Of a stretch of 9,699 bases of DNA, positions 1 to 8,200 are shown one piece after another (the stretch's first letter is position 1; each line of letters starts with the position of its first letter). The DNA is from Acidobacteriota bacterium (lineage in GTDB: Bacteria; Acidobacteriota; UBA4820; DSQY01): positions 1-9,699 of the forward strand of contig JAKAJA010000046.1 in NCBI GenBank assembly GCA_021814085.1. Direction: 5' to 3'. Position numbers and translations under genes: made by a program. The notes under the pieces were generated by a model that made no database searches, was not told the origin of the DNA, and saw only the letters and a program-made list of their open reading frames with translations.

Positions 1-44
1 CAAGGGTCCAAACCGAGCAAGCCGGCCCGGCGGCCACCCTTGCC

Positions 45-1604
45 ATGGCCAGCATGCCACTTGAGGCACGGTGGGACCATGCCATTGGTGGCGCGGCTGG
101 GGAACTGCGCATGCTTCTCGAACGAGGGCTGGGAAATGACCTCCCACGGATGCCGGCCGACCGGCAGTGGGCCGAATCTTTACGAACCTTGTTCCAAGCT
201 GAAGGCGTGTTCTTTTTTAGACCGCAGGATGACCCCTCCGGCGGTCCCAGGCCTCAAGATGGAATCGCTTTCGAGGCGTCTTCCGAGGATCGGGGAGAAG
301 GCCTGATCAGCAGGAGTGCCTTGGCGGAAAGCCTCCGAAAAAAGGAGGCCGTATGGGCGCCCGTGGATATGATCAAGCCCGGAGCCAGCCTCGCTGGCCT
401 CACCGGACCCACCTTGCTCGTTTATCCCCTTGTCGCGGGGGGAGCCGTGGAGGGATTGCTCCACGTGGTGTGGGCGCGCCCCTGTTTGGACCCGTCCGGA
501 GTGATGGACCATCTCCGGAGTTGGCCCTCTTGGGCTACCCGCTATCTTGTGCTTCTTTGGAAGGCAAGGCGATTGCGGCGCCAGGTCGAAGAGAAAGACC
601 AGGGCCGCCACGCCCTCTCTCAAGCTCTGGCGCGGCGCATAGACGCGGGGCAGATACTCGGGAGCTCCGCGTTGATGCACAAGGCCTTGGTCCTCGCGGA
701 CGGAGCGGCTCCCACGCCCTACCCGGTGCTCCTTCTCGGCGAGACGGGCACGGGGAAGGAACTTTTCGCCCGGTGGATTCATCTGCACAGCCAGCGGTCG
801 GAGGGGCCCTTCGTAGCCCTCAACTGCGCCGCCGTTCATGCGGAAACCGCGGAGAGCGAGATCTTCGGACACGTCAGAGGTTCCTTCACCGGCGCGCTGA
901 AGGACCACGAGGGAGTTCTCGAGCAGGCTTCCGGCGGGACCCTTTTTCTGGACGAAATCGGCGACATGGCCCTGGCTCTGCAGGCCAAGTTGCTGCGGGC
1001 CCTTCAATTTGGCACCATCCGGCGCATGGGAGATGATCGGGATCGCGGAGTGGACTTACGCCTCGTGGCGGCCGCCAATCCCCAAGTCAGGGCCCGGCTG
1101 GGGGATGGCGGATTCCGTCCCGATCTGTATTACCGCCTGAGCACTTTTGAAATAGAGCTGCCCCCGCTGCGGGACCGAAGGGCGGACATCCCCCTGCTCG
1201 CCAACCACTTCTTGGCCAGCGCGTTCAAAAAGAAGGGAATGGGCGGGGCCTTTTCCGCGGGAGCCATGCAGCTTTTGCGGACCTTCGACTGGCCCGGCAA
1301 TGTGCGCCAACTGGAAAGCGTGATCAATCACCTCTCGGCCATCGCCGCGGAAGCCGTTATCGGTGAGACTTCGGTGCGGGCCCTTCTGGAGGTGGGAGGG
1401 CGCAGCCTGTCCACCGTTCAGAGCCCTTCGACTGGACAAACCTTCCAGGCCGCCCGGTCCGCCTTCGAGGAGAGCTACCTGGAAACCCTTCTGGCGGAGA
1501 CGGGGGGCAACGTCGCGGAAGCCTCGCGCCGGAGCGGCATCCCACTCCGGACGCTCTTCCGGCTGCTCAAGAAGAACAATCAGGCGGTGGTTCGTAATCC
1601 TTAG
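45..1604 (+). CDS. Sigma-54-dependent transcriptional activator (GAF-like / AAA+ / Fis-type HTH); 5' end uncertain
   Basis: This is an NtrC-type bacterial enhancer-binding protein, a cytoplasmic ATPase that remodels sigma-54 RNA polymerase to open promoters. Residues about 20-165 resemble a GAF sensory fold, and a basic, helical linker follows (about 167-203). The AAA+ domain (about 204-440) shows Walker A GETGTGKE (232-239), a sigma-54 contact loop GSFTGA (279-284; the family consensus is GAFTGA), Walker B TLFLDE (299-304), the FRPDLYYRL arginine-finger region (357-365) and WPGNVRQL (416-423). A Fis-type helix-turn-helix lies at about 489-512. There is no receiver domain, so activation should come from the GAF-like region, a partner or Ser/Thr phosphorylation. 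The ATG at 45 has no clear Shine-Dalgarno site, another in-frame ATG lies at 54, and the frame has no stop from base 3 onward. The real protein may therefore begin outside the window with a further domain. The barrel gene starts 30 bases downstream, so co-transcription is likely. Family is certain; the target promoters are unknown. Confidence 0.93.
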   Translation: MASMPLEARWDHAIGGAAGELRMLLERGLGNDLPRMPADRQWAESLRTLFQAEGVFFFRPQDDPSGGPRPQDGIAFEASSEDRGEGLISRSALAESLRKKEAVWAPVDMIKPGASLAGLTGPTLLVYPLVAGGAVEGLLHVVWARPCLDPSGVMDHLRSWPSWATRYLVLLWKARRLRRQVEEKDQGRHALSQALARRIDAGQILGSSALMHKALVLADGAAPTPYPVLLLGETGTGKELFARWIHLHSQRSEGPFVALNCAAVHAETAESEIFGHVRGSFTGALKDHEGVLEQASGGTLFLDEIGDMALALQAKLLRALQFGTIRRMGDDRDRGVDLRLVAAANPQVRARLGDGGFRPDLYYRLSTFEIELPPLRDRRADIPLLANHFLASAFKKKGMGGAFSAGAMQLLRTFDWPGNVRQLESVINHLSAIAAEAVIGETSVRALLEVGGRSLSTVQSPSTGQTFQAARSAFEESYLETLLAETGGNVAEASRRSGIPLRTLFRLLKKNNQAVVRNP

Positions 1605-1623
1605 CCCGGCCAGCCTTCCTGAC

Positions 1624-1630
1624 GGAGAAG
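1624..1630 (+). promoter_or_regulatory. Ribosome binding site of the outer-membrane barrel gene
   Basis: GGAGAAG lies 4 bases before the ATG at 1635, within the 30-base gap after the activator gene. It supports that start over the in-frame ATGs at 1647 and 1650, and the 1635 start also gives a proper positively charged signal-peptide N-terminus. Confidence 0.6.
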
Positions 1631-1634
1631 ACCA

Positions 1635-3038
1635 ATGAGACGGTTCATGATGGCTATCGGGTGGATCCTGATCGCGGTTTCCGCTCGTGCAGATGACCCT
1701 GAAGCACCTGTCATGGGCAACCTCATGCGTTTCTCCCTGACCCCCGCCGGGGCCGGGGCCCGCGCGGCGGGAATGGCGAACTCGTTCACGGCCCTGGCCG
1801 ATGACGGAACCGCGGCGAGTTGGAACCCGGCGGGTTTGGCGCAACTGGAAAAGCCCGAGGCGTCCGTGGTGTTTTCGGCGTCGGGCCAATCCATCGAGAA
1901 TGATGCCGCGCAAGCGCGGTCCGGCCCCGGCGTCTATTCGCCCTACCGGATGAGCTACAACCGGGGGTCCTTTGACTTCGCCAGCATGGCGTTCCCCTTT
2001 GCCTTGGGGGGCAAGCCCGTCACGCTGCAAGTGTCCTGGCAACGCGCCTACCGCCTCTGGTTCCATTCTCCGGCAACAATTATGGAAAGCTTGCCTTCGG
2101 GCCCGGGAGCGCTCATTCATTCCAGGACGGACCTGGATGGGAGCATCGGATTCTTCTCGCTGGCCGGAGGCGTTCGTTTGACGGAACGCGCACTCGTTGG
2201 CGCCAGCCTTAATTTCTGGAGCGGCGATTGGTCCATGGGGACGTCCATCCTCGACACGCCCGCGGGGGTCCCTCCCCCAAACTCCCAAATCCTCTCATTC
2301 CGGCAGTGGAACCACATCTCCGGAACCAACTACAACATCGGCATCCTCCTCCTGTATCCCAAGGCGTCGGTGGGCCTGGTATATCGCTCGGCCTTTCACG
2401 CCAACTATCACTTCAACACGCTCCTTGCCTCCAACCTGCCCAACGGCGGGCAGACCTCCTCGGACTACGCGACCACGCTTCGCTTTCCTCGCCAGATCAG
2501 CGCCGGGGTGGCCTGGAAACCCACCGACACCTGGACCCTGGCCCTGGACCTCACGCAAATCCAGTGGAGCCGGATGGAAATCCAAGGAGTCACCGGCGCC
2601 TTTCCGCCCCTCAATTTTCTGGACTTCCTTCCGGCTTCCACGACGACAACACGGGACACATTGGCCTTCAACGCCGGCGCGGAATATCTTTGGCTGAGGC
2701 CGAAGGCCGTTATCCCCCTGCGGTTCGGTCTCGCCTATGATCCGCAGGGCGGGCGCGATCCCTGGCGCGGGGACCCCGTCAACTACTACGTGCTGGCATT
2801 AGGCACGGGCTACAACACCAATGCGTGGAAACTGGACGCGGCGGTTCAGTACCGGTGGGCCAACTTCCACTCCAGCTCTTACATCGAACCCGCGAGCATC
2901 GCGCAGACCCCAAGAACTCCCGACGCCTACGGTCCTGTTCATACGGCCGAGTGGCGTGTCAGCTTCTCGGTGATTTACCGCATGAACGAGTCGTCGGGCA
3001 TGAACCGGTTCTTTCACAAGGCATTCGTGGGGCCCTGA
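1635..3038 (+). CDS. FadL/PorV-like outer-membrane beta-barrel protein
   Basis: This is a predicted outer-membrane channel or barrel related to the FadL (hydrophobic-compound transport) and PorV/UPF0164-like families. A signal peptide with two arginines and a hydrophobic core precedes an ARA site, with cleavage predicted after residue 19. The mature N-terminus carries the family signature: a GARAAGMANSFTALADD stretch (41-57) followed by WNPAGL (63-68), matching the hatch region of FadL-type barrels. The remainder is rich in alternating aromatic/hydrophobic strands and Gly/Asn/Ser turns, ending in a likely last strand at about 439-450. The chain of 467 residues is normal for FadL-like barrels. 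A 17-residue tail follows the last strand, so the usual C-terminal aromatic residue is not at the very end. The stop overlaps the ATG of the kinase gene (TGATG), implying translational coupling. Substrate is unknown; FadL-type transport or a structural/secretion role like PorV are both possible. Confidence 0.82.
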   Translation: MRRFMMAIGWILIAVSARADDPEAPVMGNLMRFSLTPAGAGARAAGMANSFTALADDGTAASWNPAGLAQLEKPEASVVFSASGQSIENDAAQARSGPGVYSPYRMSYNRGSFDFASMAFPFALGGKPVTLQVSWQRAYRLWFHSPATIMESLPSGPGALIHSRTDLDGSIGFFSLAGGVRLTERALVGASLNFWSGDWSMGTSILDTPAGVPPPNSQILSFRQWNHISGTNYNIGILLLYPKASVGLVYRSAFHANYHFNTLLASNLPNGGQTSSDYATTLRFPRQISAGVAWKPTDTWTLALDLTQIQWSRMEIQGVTGAFPPLNFLDFLPASTTTTRDTLAFNAGAEYLWLRPKAVIPLRFGLAYDPQGGRDPWRGDPVNYYVLALGTGYNTNAWKLDAAVQYRWANFHSSSYIEPASIAQTPRTPDAYGPVHTAEWRVSFSVIYRMNESSGMNRFFHKAFVGP

Positions 3039-5032
3039 TGAACAGACCGCGCGTTTTGCCTCGCTCGTTGTTCATGGTGCTCCTGGCCGCCCTTCTCATC
3101 GGCTCCTCATCGGGACCGGTCATGGCTCAGGCCTCGTTTTGGGACGCCTACGGCCGCGGAAAGGCGGCCCTCGGGGCCGGGCACTATGATGAGGCCGTTA
3201 GGGAGTTCCAAGAGGCCATCCGGATTCATCCCTCCTCTGGGAAGCGGGTCCGCCTTTATGGAACCAATTTCGCCTCGGATTACTACCCTTACACTCAGTT
3301 GGGTGAAGCCCTTTTAAAAGCAGGCAAGCCGGGAGAGGCGGGCGAAGTCCTCAGCGCGGCCCTGAGCGTGGGGATTGAGCCCCGCGGTCCCATCGAGGAG
3401 CTGCTGACGCAGGCCAACCCGGCCCGGGGGCAGCCAAAGGCAGGGCCCAGCGCCCGGGAATCCGATGCCGCCGTCACGACGTCTCAGCCTCTGCCTCAGC
3501 CCGAGGTCGTCCGCCGCCCGGAGGGGCGGAACCAGAAGGTGACGGTGCACTTTTTGTCCGTGCCCAAGGGAGCCGGCGTCATCCTGGACGGGGCGCCAAG
3601 AGGCGTGACGCCTTTGGACCTCCAACTTCCCCCCGAGGGCAATCACGAGGCGATCCTGCGGCGGCAGGGATTCCAAGATGAGAAGCGTTCTTTCACCCTC
3701 AGGCCGGGCGACGAATTGACCGTGGATGTGGCCCTCGCGCCGGCTGGGAATCGTGAGAACCTGAGCGCGCCAAAGGCACCGGCCTCTCCAGACGGGGGCG
3801 AGATTGAACTCCGCGTCAGCCCAACGGGTACCGAGGTGGAGCTGGACGGGGTCCCTCGCGGCGGGCTGGGCAGTTCCGGAGTACTTGTGCTGGCGCTTTC
3901 TCCGGGAGACCACGCCCTGCGGCTTTCACATCCGGGGTTCCAGGAAGTCAACACGACCATCCGGATCATGGCGGGAATCCGGTCGCTCTTCACCTGGCAG
4001 CTCATTCCTCTGCCACCCAACCCCGTGGGCCAAGCCGCCTCTCCGCCGGCGAAAGGCGGCTCGCCGGGCCAATGGGTTCTGGCGGGAGTCCTCGCTCTGG
4101 CCGTAATCCTTGCCTGGCTCGCTTGGCGCGCCACCCGGAGCGGGCATCTCCGGCAGGGATCTGGAGCCTCCGCTTCGTCCGTCAAAACGATTGGGCCGTA
4201 TGTGCTGGAGGAGCGCCTGGGCGGTGGCGGGATGAGCGAGGTATGGAAGGGGCGACGGCGGGGAGACGGCCTCACGGCCGCCGTGAAAATGCCTCTCTCG
4301 TCCTACAACCAGGACGACCAGTTTCGGCGGCGCTTCCTGCAGGAATGCGAGATCGGCAAGCGGCTCGACCACCCGGGGGTCATCAAGATCTTGGACTTCG
4401 GAGACGATGGCGGGCAACTGTTTCTGGCGATGGAGTACGTGGAAGGGCGCACCCTGCGGGCCAAACTGGACGGCATGGGCGAGCCCTTCACGCCGGGCGC
4501 GGCCATCGCGATGGTCCGCGAGGTCGCGCGGATATTGGATTACACCCACGGGCAAGGCGTCATCCACAGGGACCTCAAGCCGGAAAACATCATGCTCGAC
4601 GGCCCTTCTGAAAAAGTCCGGGTGGCCGATTTCGGCGTTGCCCGGGTGCTGGACGCGACCTCCTTCACCTTGACGGGACAGGTCTTGGGAACGCCCCGCT
4701 ACATGCCGCCCGAACCAATGTTGCGCTTGCCGTACACGCCCATGAGCGACCTCTACTCAGTGGGCGTCATCTTTTACGAAATGCTGACGCTCCGCCCCCC
4801 CTTTGACGGGGAGACCTTTCTGGATATGGTGCAACTGCACCATTCCTCTGGCCGGCCCAATCCCTCAAGCCGGAACTCGCTCGTCTCGCCCGAGCTCGAT
4901 GCCATTGTCACAAGGCTGATGGCGGTCCAGCCGGCGGAGCGGTTCAGCTCCGCCAAGGATTTATTGGTTGCCCTCGATGCAATCCACTGTGAGGCCAGAC
5001 CTCGCGGCGGGTCCTTGTTTGCCATCGGCTGA
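3038..5032 (+). CDS. Receptor-like Ser/Thr protein kinase: signal peptide, TPR, two PEGA domains, one TM, C-terminal kinase
   Basis: This 664-residue membrane Ser/Thr kinase has its sensor part at the N-terminus. In order: signal peptide (1-30, cleavage after VMA), a TPR-like helical region (about 33-120), a Pro/Ala/Arg-rich linker, PEGA domain 1 (about 167-235), PEGA domain 2 (about 255-324), a hydrophobic helix (346-363) followed by Arg residues, and a kinase domain (about 388-650). Kinase landmarks are the Gly-rich loop LGGGGMSEV (394-402), the ATP-anchoring K417, HRDLKPEN (510-517, catalytic D512), DFG (531-533), GTPRYMPPEP (551-560; the usual APE Ala is Pro) and the helix-F Asp D571. All catalytic residues are present, so it should be active. 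The predicted topology puts TPR and PEGA in the periplasm and the kinase in the cytoplasm, the reverse of the PknB order. PEGA domains in other bacteria are thought to bind cell-envelope components. The start at 3038 is preferred over upstream in-frame codons because it begins a good signal peptide and overlaps the barrel stop by one base. Ligand and phosphorylation targets are unknown; the adjacent activator is a natural candidate. Confidence 0.93.
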   Translation: MNRPRVLPRSLFMVLLAALLIGSSSGPVMAQASFWDAYGRGKAALGAGHYDEAVREFQEAIRIHPSSGKRVRLYGTNFASDYYPYTQLGEALLKAGKPGEAGEVLSAALSVGIEPRGPIEELLTQANPARGQPKAGPSARESDAAVTTSQPLPQPEVVRRPEGRNQKVTVHFLSVPKGAGVILDGAPRGVTPLDLQLPPEGNHEAILRRQGFQDEKRSFTLRPGDELTVDVALAPAGNRENLSAPKAPASPDGGEIELRVSPTGTEVELDGVPRGGLGSSGVLVLALSPGDHALRLSHPGFQEVNTTIRIMAGIRSLFTWQLIPLPPNPVGQAASPPAKGGSPGQWVLAGVLALAVILAWLAWRATRSGHLRQGSGASASSVKTIGPYVLEERLGGGGMSEVWKGRRRGDGLTAAVKMPLSSYNQDDQFRRRFLQECEIGKRLDHPGVIKILDFGDDGGQLFLAMEYVEGRTLRAKLDGMGEPFTPGAAIAMVREVARILDYTHGQGVIHRDLKPENIMLDGPSEKVRVADFGVARVLDATSFTLTGQVLGTPRYMPPEPMLRLPYTPMSDLYSVGVIFYEMLTLRPPFDGETFLDMVQLHHSSGRPNPSSRNSLVSPELDAIVTRLMAVQPAERFSSAKDLLVALDAIHCEARPRGGSLFAIG

Positions 5033-5040
5033 GCACAGCA

Positions 5041-5075
5041 GGGGGCCGCAAGACTCGCGGCTTCCGGGAGTTTTT
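5041..5075 (+). terminator. Candidate intrinsic terminator of the left operon
   Basis: Starting 8 bases after the kinase stop, GGGGGCCGC (5041-5049) can pair with GCGGCTTCC (5057-5065) in a 9-bp stem with two G-U pairs and a 7-base loop. Five T residues follow at 5071-5075. The 5-base spacer between stem and T run is longer than ideal, so efficiency is uncertain. The rest of the gap to 5206 holds no convincing ORF. Confidence 0.45.
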
Positions 5076-5180
5076 CAGCAGCCTGCCAATGCCGTCCCAT
5101 CCATGGGCGGTAATCCACCCGAACCGGATCATGGATAGGGCGACGTGATGTGCTTTGCCGCTCCATCCACCGTCATTCCC

Positions 5181-5199
5181 GCCCGGCGTCGCCGCGGGC
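5181..5199 (-). other. GC-rich hairpin just beyond the end of the RND operon
   Basis: GCCCG (5181-5185) and CGGGC (5195-5199) form a 5-bp stem with a 9-base GC-rich loop, 7 bases past the stop of the RND permease read on the minus strand. No T run follows on that strand, so it is at best a Rho-dependent or mRNA-stabilising structure. It may be chance in such GC-rich DNA. Confidence 0.22.
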
Positions 5200-5206
5200 C
5201 AGGTGC

Positions 5207-8200
5207 TCATCCTTCTCCCCGCCTGAATCTCCCCATGGCGAGGACGGGGACCAGGAGGAGGGTGGAAAGGGTGCATGTGAAGAGCCCGCCCAGGACGGTG
5301 ATGGCGAAGGGCTGAAAAACGCGCGAGCCCAGCGGCGTGGTGATGGCCGCGGGAGCCAGGGCGAAGAGGGTCGTGAGGGCCGTCATGAGGACGGGCCTCA
5401 GACGAACCGAGGCGGCGTGGAGGAGGGCCTCCCTCTTCCCCAGGCCGGTTCGGGCCGAGCGCCCCGCGTATTCCAGGAGCACGATGCCGTTGTTGACCGA
5501 GATGCCCACCAGGGTGAGCATGCCCATGGCCACGGAGACGTCCAGGTCCTGGCGGGTCACGACCAGCGCCAGCAGGCCTCCCAGCAGGGCCACCGGGACG
5601 TTCATCAGGATCACCAGGGGCTCGCCGAAGGACCGGAACTGCACCAGCATGACGAGGTAGATGAGCACCACGGCCATGAGGATGACCATACCCACCTCCG
5701 CGGCGGTCCTCAGGAGCACCTTGTACTGCCCCGCGAGCCCGATGCTGTAGCCCTTGGGGAGCGGCACCGCCTTGAAGGCCCGGCTCAGCCGCGAAACAGT
5801 GCCCGGTCCCACTCCTTTCAGGTCCGCGATGAGGGTGACCTCCCGCTGGCCGTTCAGGCGGGTCAGCGTGGCGGGGGTGTAGGCCACCTGGATGTCCGCC
5901 ACTTTAGAGAGGGGAATGACGCCTCCCGCTTCCGACCGCACGGGGACCTGGGCGAGGGCGTCGAGAGAAGTCTCATCCGTTCCCGAGGCCTGGTCCAGGC
6001 GCACCAGGACCCGCACCACTTCCCGCTGGCGCACGATCTGGGTGGCCTCCACGCCGAGGCGCGAGGCGCGCACCGCGTCCAGGACTTCGGCGGCGGTGAC
6101 GCCGTAGAGGCCCAGCTCGGGGTACTTCACCCGGACGATCACTTCGGGGGCTCCGTAGAGGGTCGGGTTCACCACGCCCCCCATATCCGGATCCTTCTCC
6201 AGGATCTTCTCCACCCTTGCCGCCAGGGTCTTGAGCTCCTCCAGATCCGGCCCATAGATGGTGACGCCGAAGAGGGCGGGAAGGCCCGAGAAGCTCTCGT
6301 CCATGTTCTCCTGGGTGGGCTGGTGGTAGAGGATGACGGCCCCGCCGATGGTGGAATAGCTCTTCCTGAGGCTGGCCATGACCTGATCCACCGTGTGCTC
6401 CCGCCCCTTCCTCCGCAATTTGATGAGGAGTTCGCCCCGGTTGATGGGATCCATCACGAGGCTGCCGGCGGGCGCGCCGATGCGGAGGTAGACGGTCTCC
6501 ACATCGGGTTCCTTCAGGGCCTTGTCCGTGAGCAGGCCGCCCACGCGGCGCATCTCCGGGAGGGCGGTGCCGTGGGGCATGCGGTACTCGATGAGGATGG
6601 CCCCCTCGTCGATGGGAGGCAGGAGGGCCGCCCCTTTGATCCCCAGCAGGGACAGGAGCGCCAGGGCCATGGCCAGCCCGGCGCCAAGAAGCACCCTCCC
6701 CCTGTGCTCGAAGGCCCAGGCGAGCGCCCGCTGCTGTGAGGCGTTCAGGTGCTCCAGGGCGCGCGCCCCCCACCCTCGGGAGCCGCCGCCCGTGTCCTTC
6801 AGACGGCTGAAGGCGAGGGGGATGAAGGTCAGCGAGATGAAGAGGGAAATCAGGAGCCCCGCGCTCATGGTGAGCCCGAAGGGGCGCAGGAAGACGCCCG
6901 CGAGGCCCGTGATGAGGACGAGGGGGAGGAACGCGGCCACCACCGTGAAGGAGCCGGAGGCGTCCGGTCCCGCGATCTCGAAGGCCCCGTCCACCGAGGC
7001 CTGCATCCCGTCCTTGCCGAGGCGCCGGTGGCGGTCCACGTTCTCCGCCACCACGATGGCGTCGTCCACGAACATGCCGACCCCCAGTGCCAGGGCCGAC
7101 ATGGTGATCATGTTGAAGCTCTGGTGAAAGGCCGCCATGAAGCCCATGGTGGCCAGCAGGGTGAGGGGCAGGGTGGCGGCTACCACCAGGGCGGGGCGGA
7201 GCGATCCCATGAAAAAGGAGAGGACCATGACGGCCAGGAGGGCACCGAGGAGGAGATCATGAAGAATTTCACTCCGTGCCTGGCCGAGCATTTCGGACTG
7301 GTCGTAAACCTTCAGGACGACGGTGCCGGGGGGGAAGAGATCCTTCAGCTCGCCGAGGGACGAATCAACGCCCCGTGCCACGGCCAGCGTATCGGCGCCC
7401 GGCTGCTTGAGGACGGAAAAGGCCACCCCGGGCACGCCGTTGCCTTCCACCACGTAGTGCTTGGGCACGCGCCAGTCATCCACCCGCGCCACGGAGCCCA
7501 GGAGGACCGTTTGCCCGTCAGGCGTTTTCAGGGGAAGGGCTCGGATGTCTTCGGGGGTCTCCAGGCGGGCGTCCCCGCGGATGAGGTACTCCTTGGACGA
7601 GCGCTCCAGGGTGCCGCCCTCCTCCGTGATGTTGTTGGCGCGAAGGACCAAGAGCAGGTCCTGGAGGGTGAGGTGCAGGGCGGCCAGGGCTCCGGGCTTG
7701 GCGTGGACCACGAAGGCCCGCTGGTCTCCTCCCAAGACGTCCACGGAAGAGACCCCCGGAACTCCCATGAGGCGGCTCGCCAGCTCGTACTGAACCGTGC
7801 GCCGGAGGGACACCGAGTCCTCTCCTCCGACCACCACGTACCGGACCACCTCCTGGAGGGCCGTTCCCGCCATGGCCACGCGCGGCACGGTCCCCCGGGG
7901 CAGACGGCTCTGGGCCTGGGCCATGGCGCTTGTGACGAGTTGCCGCGCCTGCGGAAGGCTGATGCTCCAGTCGAACTGCGCGGTGACCACGGAGAGGCCC
8001 ACGAAGGAGCTGGAGGCCACCCGCGTGACGCCCTGGATGCCCCGGAGCTGGTCCTCCATGGGGCGGGTCACGAGGAGTTCCACGTCCTGCGGGGCGGCGC
8101 CCGGCACCTGGGTGATCACGTTCACGAGGGGGACGTTCAGGTTCGGAAAGAGGTCCACGGGCATGTGAAGGGCCCCGTACACGCCCCAGAAGGCCAGGAC

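Noticed and set aside
26..44. A sigma-54-type -24/-12 promoter ahead of the activator
   Set aside because: GG at 32-33 and GC at 42-43 are 10 bases apart instead of 12, and the element would sit directly against the ATG with no room for a leader.
1056..2288. A 410-codon minus-strand open frame across the activator/barrel junction
   Set aside because: It is antisense to two well-supported genes, of biased composition, and shows no recognisable domain or Shine-Dalgarno site.
2825..3037. N-terminal extension of the kinase from an in-frame ATG at 2825
   Set aside because: It would overlap the barrel gene by over 200 bases and bury the signal peptide. The ATG at 3038 fits both coupling and topology.
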